NCBI RefSeq assembly: GCF_025024155.1
Contig: NW_026251719.1
Location: 372,001-436,000, forward strand
DNA from: Gamsiella multidivaricata
Taxonomy: Eukaryota > Mortierellomycota > Mortierellomycetes > Mortierellales > Mortierellaceae
Length of the DNA stretch: 64,000 nucleotides
Direction of reading: 5' to 3'
The position numbers and the translations under genes were made by a program. Below the pieces are notes generated by a model. The model made no database searches, was not told the origin of the DNA, and worked only from the letters and a program-made list of their open reading frames with translations. Below are positions 1-10,924 of this stretch, one piece after another (the first letter of the stretch is position 1; every line of letters starts with the position of its first letter).

Positions 1-3000
1 CTGCTGCTGCAAGCAATGTGCTTGGTTGATAGAGTCCTGCTCCGTCGCCGCAGAGGCGAGTCCAAGACTTATCCCAAGCCCTTGCTGTTGTTGTTGCTGT
101 TGTTGTTGCTGTTGCTGTTGTGAACCTAAAGAGGTATGAGCAGACGCCAACTGCCGTGGTTGCTGTTTAGGCTCCATCGGCGCCTGTTGTGAAGGCGGTT
201 TATATGTTTGATTCAATAGTAATTGCTGCTGCTGCAACGGATAAAGCCGTTGTACCGCAGGAGGCAACTGCTGTGGTAAATACACCCCGCTGTATACGAG
301 ATCATCGTCGTTGCGGTCATAGTCCTCATCGTCCTCGCTGCTCATAGAATCCGATTCGCTTTCAGAATTAGTACCGTGTGTATCAAGGTACTGACGCGGC
401 AGAGGAACCGCAATCCGAAAGTTCATGGAGGTATTCAAAGGCGCCGAAGTTCCTAGACGGCTTTCCATGGGCGAAGTGGAGCCAGCCATGCCTCCGCGGT
501 ATCGCACACCGCCTCCGCCACTGCCAAAGGCACGGTGTGGGGACGATGAAGGGTGGGCGGAAACAGCAGCGATGGGCGATCCGTGTCGTAGCCGTGGCGA
601 TAATGCAGTGTTGACCCGAAGGGAAGTAGACCTTGCGGGGCGCTGTTGTTGATTGTCCGGATGCGAGATCGTGCGTCGTCTTTGTGGCGGTCCTGGTGGT
701 GGTCCCGAGGGCTGGAGTATAGGATCGCGCCCAAATGATCGAGCAGGGCTCCCTAATGAAATGCTTGGGGAGGAGCTTTCTCTTGCCTTGTCGAAAAGAC
801 CCTGGTCCCCAGCATTCGAGTGCGACCCAACTTCGCGAGAAGGGTAATGTCCATCATTATGTGCCCGCGATGATCCTTCAGCCTCAGTCTCCTCCCCTTC
901 TTCATCCTCCTCGTCCTCCTCTTCCAGTGGTTCGTGCTGTTGCCAGCGCGGGTTGATATTCCAAGGTCCAGGTTTCGAAGTGATAGAGGCAACAGGATCA
1001 GCAGCAACCTCCTCCGTCCCTTCGATACCGTCTGATTCGAAACCATCGTCGACACTATAATCCCTTGCGTCATACAGATTCTCTCCTCGAACAAGTCGCG
1101 CATAGGTTTCACTGTCGCCCCCATCCAGACACATGACATTGACCTCTGCTGGAATACGCAGGTTTTCTAGTAGAGCACTCAGCCTCTTTCTCTCCTCCTC
1201 CACATCCTCCTTGTACTCGACAAAGACCATGACGCGGAGCGAATAGTTGTCCTTCCAAAGCGGTACCATGTGGAGAATACAACCCATCTGAAGCACCATC
1301 GCATATGTGTCAAAATTGGTTAAGTTGCCCTCTGTCGATTTGTTGGAGTTGTAGCCGCCCTCCGAGAACATGGCGCCCCCGCTCGGCGATGTATGCAACA
1401 TAGGAGAAATAGGGTTCTGATCTCTTGAGGCGCGCATGTGAGCAGAAAAGTTGAGTTGTTGCTGGCTTGGATCAACGCACTGCATAGGCGCCATGGACAT
1501 CTGCATTGGCCACAGATCAATGTATCGCTTCTGGTTGCTTTCTCCAACTTTGTGCAAAGAGGATGGGCGAGACTGAGGAGTAAACAATGACTTTAGCGAG
1601 AGAATGCTGGATCTGAGGCTGAGAAGGTTGAGCGGATTCCAAAGCGCCTTGTGCTCCTCTGGGAGCTCTAGCCGCTCGAATCCGTACCCGATAGCAACAG
1701 CCTTATTTAACGACAAGACATCCTCAATGATCGAGACATAATCCGTGATCGCGATCGGCGTCTCGACTCGAATATTGTCGATCGGCAGACTGACTGGAAC
1801 ATTAAGCAGCGTATGATCTGCACACGGGTTGTTCATTGTCGCAGGCATAAATGACCCCTTTTGTATGTCAGGAGACAGAACATGGTGTTCCGGAGTGTTT
1901 GGCTGCTGTTTCTGCTTCTGGAGCAGGTATCGCTGAAGGTTGAAGGATCCCAATACAACAATGTTAGGTCGCATGCCGCCAAGCCCTGTCCCTATGAGCA
2001 AGTTCCTGGCTCCTATCCGTACGCTGTCTGCGACGCTTAGGTTGACAAATGCCTTGATGTGCAAAACGTCCACAAACTTGAGCCAACTGCTCTGCTGCCG
2101 CCTAAACTCCTGCAAGACATCCCTGAGATCGCCTAAGATGACATGTCCCAAAACATAAAGAGCGCCTTTCTTGAGGTGATTGCAAAATTGGATCAAGTTG
2201 TACTCAGATCTTGGGTGATGTACCAAAAGAAGGATCTGTGGTCGCCAAAACTTGACGTGTTCCTTTCGAGAATCCAATCGAAGTAGATACTTGCGGACTT
2301 GGTGATAGATCAAACTCTGCGTCACGTCTCCCCACCGCTTCGGCGGAGACCAGTAATGGATCCAGATAAACAGTACGGCCGTCATGAGACCGCTTAAAAG
2401 ACTCTGTCCAAGATCTACGTAACACATGACGACTGCGGACAGGACCATTCCACCAAAAGCCGTCCACCAGTGAAAGAACCGAAAGCTAGGTCGAAAGTTG
2501 GGTGCCGATCCGACCTTGAGAAGAAAACACGCCAGGTTGAGGATCAAGAATGTGAGGAGTGTGATAAGGGACACAAATGTCGCGATCGCATTCATGTCTG
2601 TGAGCAAGAGACAGAATTGGCAAAGGATGTATGTCAGCAAGACTGCAAGTGTCGGCTCATCTGTCTTGGGTGTGCCCTGACCAAAGACTGATAGGAGTGG
2701 AAGCAAGTTATCACGAGCAATCGCTTGTAGAATTTTGGCCGCACCGATCACGCAACCGAGAGTGGCAAATACGGAGGCTGCGAGCCCCCCAGAGGCAATA
2801 AAGATTGGCGAAATAGATACCTAGCAGGCGATCAGAAAAAAAATATGATCAGACCAGATATCACGTAACTAAGAAATCTAAGAGCGATGGGAGTGGAGAT
2901 GAAAATTTGGCGGAAACTCTTACATCTTGTAGTACACTGAGATCAGTGTACATGGTACTCCTCGAGATGGATCCACCCATCAAAATGACTATCAGGGTGT

Positions 3001-5145
3001 ATACGCAAAATGTAGATCCGACTGCCCAGAGAGTACCCTTTGGGATGGACTTGCTTGGATCTTCTAGATCTCCAGACATGGATGCACCTATGAACGATCG
3101 AAACTATTAGTCCATTTACTGTACATCCGAATAGTATTTCAATACAGTCCATCCTTAAACGGTCGTCCATTACCTGCAAGAATGCCGATACAGGCGGGAA
3201 AGAGCACACCAAAGACTGTCTGGAAGCTCTGCTTTGCGCCCTCCGGTCCATTGGTTGTGGTGAAATTTGGCCACATGTTTTCTTGTAAGGTATCCCATGA
3301 AAATCCTGTGTACTCGATATTACGCTCGGGGTGTGTGAACGGAGGCATGAATGCAAAGGATACAAAGATAGACAAGGTCGATATCAGGATGATGACGGCC
3401 AGAACCAACGATGACCGAGCAAATAACTATGCATTGTAGATATAGGTGTGTATTCGACTTAGTAGCAGATTAAGATAACAGTGAGCCCGAAAGCATGGAT
3501 GTGGTTCAGGCAATAAACCTCGTGTACTGTACCTTGGACCCGACGAGACAGACAAGCGTGCAGGAGATAAGCAATATCGTTCCGTAGATAAATCCCCATA
3601 GCTATGCATGCCATTTTGAAAAGTTGGCAGTAAGTTGATGTATGAGGTGGTTAGCGAACCTCATATTCCTGATCCGCAATACCATGGAAAAAAGACGTCC
3701 ACATTGGAACATACAGGTCCCTCGGGCAAGACCCGGTACATCGTCCCTGAAACCTCGCCAAAGTTCGCAATCAGCGGCTCCACGAAACCAAGCACGTTCA
3801 TGCCGCAGCCAATGACCGTGCACAGGAAATAAATGAGTCCAATGCTCCCGCCAAACTCGGGCCCTAAGCTGCGACTGAGCAGGTAGTACACACCGCCGCC
3901 TTGATCGCATTGTAAGACGAGGGGGAGATGTCAGATGCGGATACAACACGACATGCATGCATACATTCGAGTATAAGAGAACTATCTCCTCATGTCATCG
4001 AAATGCAGGGCGCCTTCTTTACCTCTTACGGTTCCGTTGGTGCTGATGGCACTCAGTGAGAGGGTCGTAAAGACATTGATCGCGTAGCCGACAATAAACA
4101 TGGCCATCGTACCCATCACACCTGCCTGACCGATGATGAACCCGAAACGCAAGAACAGGATGATGCCCCAGATACTCAGGACGCATGGGACAAAGACGCC
4201 AGAAAAGACCCCTAGTTTTGACCTTTTGGTGGTTGCAAGAGCAGGATTGAGCTGGGTTGGGAAGACGGGCTCTGATCTGGCACCCTGCTGGTTGGGACGG
4301 TTTTGATTCGATCGGCCATTTTCAGAGAAGGGCAGGCCAACCGCAGTGGCACCATAAGTCCCTGCAGCGTTGTACGACGGTTTTGAATGCTCCTGGCTCC
4401 CCAAGAGTTGAGCGTGCTCGCCCAATCCTGGAGATACATTGCGTGCTGTGTAGAGGTGATGTCAAAGCCGTGAGGCATTAAAACGACGGAAGAGGATAGG
4501 ACAGGAAGAGGGGCCGGGGGGTAAGGAAGAAGTATCAAGTTGAAAGTATGAAAAAGGGAGACATTACAGCGAGCGACTGATGGACCTATCAGACATTGCA
4601 GGAGAAAGCAAACCCCGCCGGAGGATAGATGACATGGGCACAGCCAAGCATCAATCCTATCCATCTACTTTACCTTGAGCGCCATCCTGATCGAGATGCT
4701 CGGCCTGTTGCTGATGCTGCTGAGCCTTGGTTTGTGAACCTGCATGAGACACAAGCAGCTCCTCCTCTTCCTGAACAGCAGCATCCAAACTAAGACTCCC
4801 TCGACGTAATCGTCGGTTGAACGCGTCCAGGTTTTCCTTCCATGTCACTGCCTGGTAGCTACTCTTGGGTCGGAACATGCCTGGCAGAACAGAACTTCCT
4901 GGCCGCGCTCTTCTTGTCGAGGCTGTATTTGAGGACGCTGTCGAGGATGGCGACGAGGAGAGCGCGGGACGGTGCGTAAGAAAGTTGTTGACGGTAGAGG
5001 GCGAGGACTTGGGGCGATTTATCCGCGGCCTTCCTGGATTAGAGGCGGCATTGTCGGTGCTAGCGCTGGTGCTGGTGTTGATCTGGGAGTTGTCTATGGA
5101 GGAAGAAGCGCCGTGGTGGTGGCGTTGTGTTCTTGGTTGTGACAT
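1..5145 (-). CDS. VHC1: Cation-chloride cotransporter (SLC12 family, Vhc1-like), 3' end outside window
   Basis: Predicted secondary transporter that moves K+ or Na+ with Cl-, in yeast on the vacuolar membrane. Seven exons are visible: 5145..4674, 4445..4023, 3899..3715, 3601..3533, 3426..3174, 3087..2924 and 2820..1, all joining in phase, giving at least 1462 residues; the frame is still open at the left edge. The start at 5145 is the first ATG in frame. After a Ser/His-rich N-terminus, the amino-acid-permease core begins near residue 240 with the family signature LGVFSGVFVPCVLSIWG, followed by AISTNGTVRGGG across intron 2 and MSGDLEDPSKSIPKGTLW in exon 6. Exon 7 carries the last membrane helices, the cytosolic C-terminal domain, a Glu/Asp-rich stretch (about 870-960) and a Ser/Pro-rich tail with a pure polyglutamine run at 72..120. 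The tail is longer than in the yeast protein (about 1120 residues). The family is clear; the ion specificity is not. Confidence 0.9.
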
Positions 5146-6612
5146 GCGCTGCTGGACGTCTTGAACTGGGATATCGGGGCTAAAGAAGGAGAGGCGAAGA
5201 GAGGGCACAATCGAAGGGCAAGAGCGGATACTGGCAAAGCACAAGAAGAAGAGGAGAAGAAGAAAAGGAAGAAGGAAGAAGGACGGATGGAATGGTGAAC
5301 GAGGAGGAGTTGAATCAGTCAGGTTGGTTCATGGGTTCATGGCCTGGTCGTTTTTTTTTTGTGTGTGTGTGTGTGTGTGTATATATGTCCGTGTATGTGT
5401 GTTTACACAAGGAGACCTGACTGGACTTGAACCTTGCCCTCTCGCTTACTCCCGCTTTTGTAATCCCCATGGGCACGGTCGATGGCTCATCCCATCCTGC
5501 CTCAAACACTTCGGCGCCCCTTCTCGTCCCCCTACTGAAGCTCTTCCTTGACAGACAATTAGAAACAGGACGCCTTCTACGACGCCGTATTCACTTGCAA
5601 AAAAGAAAAAAAAAAAGGTCTCCGCATCCCCGCAACCCCCGCGTGAGTTCACGCCTCTGCTTCTACCGCGTACAGTGACGCAGAGAAAGTAGCCATGGTG
5701 TGTCTGCAGGTTCTGTCCTGCGTCCGTATCAGGCCGTAGGAGGCAAGTACATTGCTGGCGCGATATTAACATACATCCCTATCGTAAACATGTCGATGTT
5801 TTATACGCAGCGGAGACTATGTTCCCTTTACTGTCCTTCGTTCTCGCTCGTAACACTATAACGGCTTCTTTCTTTCAATTGGCATTAAATGATTCTGTCC
5901 ACCAGAGATCGTATGCAACGCCTAAAAAACTTCAGCGGCTGTTTCTAGACGGCATCCCGTAACTGTGTAACTGCCTCGGACACGGCCCCAGAGCGACTCG
6001 CCGAAGTTAAACTGAGCGTGGTGCCCATCACGTTCGGTATCCGCGCCAATTTCTTAAGCTTGGTTTCACTCCTAACGGCATGACGAGTACAGTCCCTACT
6101 ACAGTCTGCATATCATTCCTGACAACGCCGTCCTTGATCTACCGTATATTTTGCGCGACCAAGTGAATGTACACAGCTAGTATTACGCGGCAGCGACATC
6201 AAATACGCTGTCTAGGGCTACTTCAATCCCTGGAATTGGCCACTTGAAATTCGCAGAGCGCATTCGAAGGATTCAAGGGCTCATTCATAGCTCTGAAGTC
6301 TTCGAAGCGCTGGTTCTACTGATTGTTTGAGATATCGCTCCACTGCGTGATTTCTGAGCGAAACACAACGATAGCCAATGTCTCGGCAAGATCAGAGCCA
6401 AACCCACTACCCTTCCAAGATTGCGCTTTACCGCCGCTATATGGGCTTTACCGCGCTTAAGGGCTCGATTGCAGGTCCTGTTTTTCTGGCGCGTCGTTAT
6501 CTCGCCTGGACCCAGTACTGCAGCGAGAGATCGATCAGTAACTTCAGCAGCACGATTGCGACTGTCATTACGGAACAACGCGTATGTTGAGGCTAGCGGT
6601 GGTACATGGTGA
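5146..6612. other. Upstream region of the cotransporter gene; no gene seen
   Basis: No open frame here has family resemblance. A T10 tract and a GT dinucleotide run lie at 5351-5380. The 5' leader and promoter of the minus-strand cotransporter gene must lie in the left part. The right part (about 6285-6612) may be the 3' flank of the transposon relic at 6613; a minus-strand open frame there has no similarity I recognise. Confidence 0.5.
5351..5380. repeat. T tract plus (GT)10 microsatellite
   Basis: Ten T residues are followed directly by ten GT dinucleotides, about 200 bp upstream of the cotransporter start codon, probably in its leader or promoter. Confidence 0.9.
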
Positions 6613-7722
6613 TTACCGCGCATAAAACACAACCACGCCAGCCCAAGGTCGGGTGTTAGTACAGTTCTTATTCCTCAACACATATACCTTCAGCCCCTCC
6701 CTCTTCTTCCTCATAGCCTCATTTATGTCCTCCTGCTCTGCCTCAACCTGCCGCACCTCGCTCTGCGCCAAATCGTCATTATCGCCGTCTTCAGCAGCGC
6801 AGTTATCGACGTCTTGGAGCACCTCGTCGTCCAGAATATCCTCTGTTGCATCTTCATGAACGAAATTGTGCAATATAACACATGTATAAATCCACCTGGA
6901 TGCATTTTCGATGTCTTGTACGCACTTGATCACGACAGGCAAGCTTTGAAGAGACGCAAAATTCATCTTGAGCATACCAAAAGCATGCTCGATTTTGATC
7001 CGGGCTTGCGCCATGAAGGGTGTTAAAGCGTGCTTGATCTGTGTCAGCGTTCCTGAACCTCGGAATAACAGTGGCTGTCAAGGCGCACGCTGCATCGGCA
7101 AGTATATACTCCTGACCACTGAAGTACTCGTTTTTATGGGTATACAGGGGTGTTCTTTTGTAAGCCAACGCGTCATGAGTGGGTCCGACGTAGCCGGTTG
7201 CAAAGTACGTAAATCGTCCCAAATGATCGCATACAGCGGTGGCTCCTATGGCGTAGTCGCATTTTCTTGTTATCCACGCATTTGTCCCCCAAGTCGGCGC
7301 CATGTTGAGAGGAAAGGGTACACCATCGACACGCTTGAACCGGTCCTTGATTACAGCCTTGCGTGCGTGATCTGACCAAAAAACGTATTGTTGGAACAGC
7401 TCGTCCAAAGCATTGATGCATCTCCAGGTGTACTTTACAGCCGATTCAATATTGACGCCCAAAATCCATGAAGCCTTCAAAACGGAGATTCCTTTTGTAC
7501 CAAGTCTGAATGATGATGTCCTCCAGCGGTAGATGTTCATCTCCACGTTTGAAACGCTCGCTTCTGCTAAGCAATAACGCGCTCCTCTGGGACTGGTCTT
7601 TGGTGAGACTCAAGGTGTCCTTGGACCTGTCTTCATCGTATGCGTTGAGGATGCGATCCCTTATGTCTGTGGAGGATGGTACCCGAGATCTAGGGTATAG
7701 GTATCTTTCATAGTGTAAATTT
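6613..7722 (-). pseudogene. PIF/Harbinger (HARBI1-like, DDE_Tnp_4) transposase relic
   Basis: Three blocks in different frames together resemble a fungal Harbinger transposase. Block 1 (about 7722..7525) contains YLYPRSRVPSSTDIRD and ends near EDIIIQ. Block 2 (about 7525..7018) contains LGTKGISVLKASWILGV, a VDG motif, THDALAYK and EYILADAAC. Block 3 (about 7014..6613) contains ARIKIEHAFGMLKMNFASLQ and WIYTCVILHNF. These match the usual order: VDG (first Asp), HD (second Asp), the LAD motif, then the E-H-x-F-G-x-L-K motif and the ILHNF helix. Two frame changes break it, one near 7525 and one at 7017-7018, where a single extra G separates TLH from AQAR. About ten residues normally found before VDG also seem missing. 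An open frame at 7963..7781 could be an upstream exon, but I cannot show it. No terminal repeats or target duplication were found. Inactive unless the frame changes are assembly errors. Confidence 0.8.
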
Positions 7723-9522
7723 GCGTGTCATTATCATGATACGCTCACCTATTTGAATAAAGGAACTTCAAATCTCGACATTAACTTCCAGCAATAGTAA
7801 TCGAGCAAGCTTTGTCTCCTTTGGGTCCGTACAACGATAAGGGCAGCATCGGCAAGTCCTCTCTCATAATTGCTAATAAGTCGTCGCTTGGTGGTGTATC
7901 TTCGTGCAAGAGATGAGGTGATGTTTGAGAAAATGCGGAGTGGAGAGCAAAAAAAGCACGCAAAGTGTGTTACTCTTTCTCCACAGAAGCGGCTCGAACA
8001 TGGTCGAAATGGGAACTTTTAAGGGACTATCCTATTGAATCAGAAAAGTTCCTCGTAGGAACATTCCTATCCTCACAGAATCTCGCCTTTGAATGGGGCT
8101 CAGAGGACGTCCATTGATCGAACGCGACTAGTGGACCAGCGATTGGCCGGGCTCAGATCCAATGTCCGTGCTGTGCTGTGCTGTGCCGCGACGCGACTCA
8201 CGACTACCTTCAATTGTGTACACACTGACTGTGGATTCAGCTTGATTGACCAGTGTGCCGCACTTCCTTCGCAGGAAATGGTATGGGTGTGGCAGGAACT
8301 TTTGACTTTAATGCCCTCGTTCTCACGTCGTTCGATCTGGAGCGAGCAGCATCCTGTCTACTCCAGTTTTTCACAAGACACATTGTTGCTTATACTCATC
8401 GATAGTATATCATATTGCTTGACACAAATAAGCTATCGCTCTCGCAGGCCTCGACACCAACAAATAAATATATATATGCAGCATCGCTTGGCAATATAAA
8501 AGGGTCAACAAAAGTTACAATCAAGCTCTGATCCTCCAGAAGGTTACGAATATCGAGTTCATATATGCACACGCATATGAGTCATATCATCCTCTTCTCG
8601 CATCCACCGAGACGGGGTCATCCTTGTGGGTTTGATTAAATAACTTTTAAAGGTTCTCCTAATACATGTCAAACGCCCCCCACATCTCATTCTTACTAGT
8701 ACTTTTCAGCGTCAAGCATGGTACGCGTGCTTTTAGGATGACAGTCGGTCTTAAATGTGGGGAGCTTGGGACTAAGGCGCATAGCATTGATCACTGGAGG
8801 ATGTCATTGTCTCTAAAGAACCGAGGTGCTGTGCCATTGTGCTCGTAGTGTTCACCGCATAAATTGGTTAACCGGGGAAGTCCGTCATGAGATCACGGTG
8901 GCCTCGCCATTCATGAGATACTCAACGTTCTCGATGCGGAATTGAGTGTTCTTCCACAGGACACATCATTTTCCAGTCGCCTTGTCGAGTTACGAGAGGG
9001 TCTTGGCGAGATTTGACGTTGATGGTATTCGGCATTGCTAATTATGTTTATTTTTCTGGTCAGGATTACGATTCTGGTGTCTTTGCGCAAAAATGAAAAG
9101 TCGGATTAGTTGAAAAGGAAGAAAGATACAAGTAGAAAGCACTCTGCACTTTATTTCTGTCGGCTTCGCCATGTCCTGAGCGACCATCAGCCATCTTAGA
9201 GAGGCAAGCCGTGGCATGTCCACAGCATCAGTACAGCTATATGTCGCTAGCTAGGAATTAATGAATACGCAATTCAAAGTGCTATCCAACAATGTTTCCA
9301 GGACTATGAATACTTTTACGTTTTCAATGGCTCTGCCTTTTATTAGTAATCGTGCAGAATGGACAAACTAGGATGAGTCTCGAGTGCAGAGCTCATCCAT
9401 AGTCCTGCATAATCATGTCAACTGTGTTTCCTTTCAGAAGTAACGGTCGACAAGTGCTTCCTCAGAAGAGGTAGAAATTTGAAAGAGATGCACCATACAC
9501 AGTGCATGTCGCCTTGGCTCGC
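7723..9522. other. Gene-poor stretch between transposon relic and phosphatase gene
   Basis: Short open frames only. The stretch contains a GTGCTGTGCTGTGCTGTG run near 8167 and the relic described at 8717-8855. A coding-like frame without recognisable family continues to about 9016 but is interrupted by stops. It probably represents decayed mobile or repetitive DNA. Confidence 0.5.
8717..8855 (+). repeat. Dispersed coding relic, copy 1
   Basis: This stretch matches 58328..58474 on the opposite strand. The best-conserved part encodes GTKAHSIDHWRMSLSLK followed by NRGAVPLCS here, and GTKAYGTNRWNMSLSLK followed by DRSAVPLCS in the other copy. Differences fall largely at positions that change few residues, which suggests descent from a once-translated sequence. 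This copy has a stop (TAG) right after the shared block. The family is not recognised. Confidence 0.7.
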
Positions 9523-10681
9523 TCATAATGCTCCCGGCCAAACCTTTCGTACGTGCGTATTGTTGTTCTCCTGTTCCTGGACTTGTTCGTAAAAGGATAC
9601 CACCTCTGGACGCAGATAGATATTTGTGTCGACCTATAATTTAAAAACAACATGAAGGATCAAAATCATGTTAATATCAGGGTCACGGTCATAGGGTCAG
9701 AATTAAAGGTGAGCCCCTGAGTCTTGACAGGGGTGTCGAACGTGCCTGTGCTCGTGCTTTCAACAGAATTCGCTGCGCTTCTTGTGTCGTCAGTTTGTAG
9801 CAGTACACGAGCCAGCAGAGCACCACCGTCGCACTCCGTCCCCTACCAGCTATGGTTCAAAAAAAAAAAAAGGCATCTGTTAGTCGTCTATCCATGGTCA
9901 AAACCTTACCCCCTACTCATCAGACTCATATTCACATGGCAAATTGTACCTTTGCAATGGATGTAGATACGACCCCTCTTCACCTCCTCAATCTCTTGCC
10001 ACTGGGTATCACATTTCACAATAAACCGAACTCCTGTCCAGATATTTTCGACTGAGGGAGTATGAAAATCCCGTGTCGGGATCCAGCATTGCACCAGTCC
10101 CAACCCCCGCATCGTCTCCAGGTGCCCCTTAAACTCTGCACACATGTTCACGATATCCTCGACTTGGTATTCCTGTTTTAGTTTTGCGAGTAGATGCTGT
10201 GACGGCACTGCGCCGAGGATCAGACTCGAGTGCGGGACGGGATCGTACCAGTGCCAGTGCGTGATGGGGGAGAAAACGGATGTTGCGAGCTGTTTACAAA
10301 TAGGAGCTGATTGAGCGTCAGTAAAACATATCTTACAACTTGAGGCGTGATCAAATGGATTGAATCGCAGGAGTGGTAATGCTGGTCGGCACTTACGCGG
10401 TTATAATTGAGAGAGACTGAGTACGCAAGCCAATCCACGGTAAATTGTTGAGGAATCAAGAGCTCAGCTTGTGAGGGATCGGCGCCGTCGCCCTGAAACG
10501 GACCTGTCGCCGTCACAGCCAACTTCTTGTCCTCGGTATCCTGAACCGACGAGTTTGTATGGATGCTGGATTCGACCATTGGTCCTATCTTGGCATGAAC
10601 TTCATTAGCAACTTCTGGCGAGTACTTCAGTTCGGTTTCTGAGGATGTGCTGATGGCAAGTGTGGCGGAAAGAAATGTCAT
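9523..10681 (-). CDS. PTPMT1: PTPMT1-like dual-specificity phosphatase
   Basis: Protein-tyrosine-phosphatase-fold enzyme; the best-known relative, PTPMT1, removes phosphate from phosphatidylglycerophosphate in mitochondria on the way to cardiolipin. Four exons (10681..10397, 10289..9950, 9849..9746, 9633..9523) give 279 residues with all phases matching. The active-site loop HCKAGRGRSAT (C-x5-R, Cys near residue 207) is split by intron 2 after the Lys codon. An Asp that could be the general acid lies upstream in the block starting RDFHTPSVENIWTGVRF. After the loop come the family-typical helix TTQEAQRILLKARAQ and the block VDTNIYLRPEVVSFYEQV. Intron 3 (9634..9745) starts with GC: only this donor, CAG|GCACGT, keeps the frame and the family sequence. 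The start is the ATG at 10681. The first 95 residues are unlike PTPMT1, and I see no strong mitochondrial presequence, so substrate and location are inferred. Confidence 0.85.
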
Positions 10682-10924
10682 TTGTAGGTGTATTCAAGCT
10701 GCAGGTGGTTTTCTGGGCGCACAATTCCTTATATGGAAGCTTGGAATGAAGCAGTCACCACATGGCGCCAGGCGCCAATAACGTCATGGTGAACTTGAGC
10801 GGGAAAAGCCGATTCCCCCCTCTTTCAACATCAACGCGCGCTTGCAAGGACAAGGACACCATCACCACCAAAGCACCAATAGATTAACCTTACCACACTT
10901 CACCACACGACCAACGAGCCAACA
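10682..10924. promoter_or_regulatory. Divergent promoter with GC-rich inverted repeat
   Basis: Only 243 bp separate the start codons of the phosphatase (minus) and the OCIA-like gene (plus), so both promoters must lie here or overlap the other gene's leader. It holds a perfect inverted repeat at 10763-10777 with arms TGGCGCC and GGCGCCA around one central A, a likely protein-binding site. Such GGCGCC cores resemble E2F/MBF-type sites, but the factor is unknown. Confidence 0.55.

Noticed and set aside
6285..6632. Helix-turn-helix protein of a Tc1-like element
   Set aside because: A weak similarity in one open frame (VTDRSLAAVL) is too short and the rest has no support.
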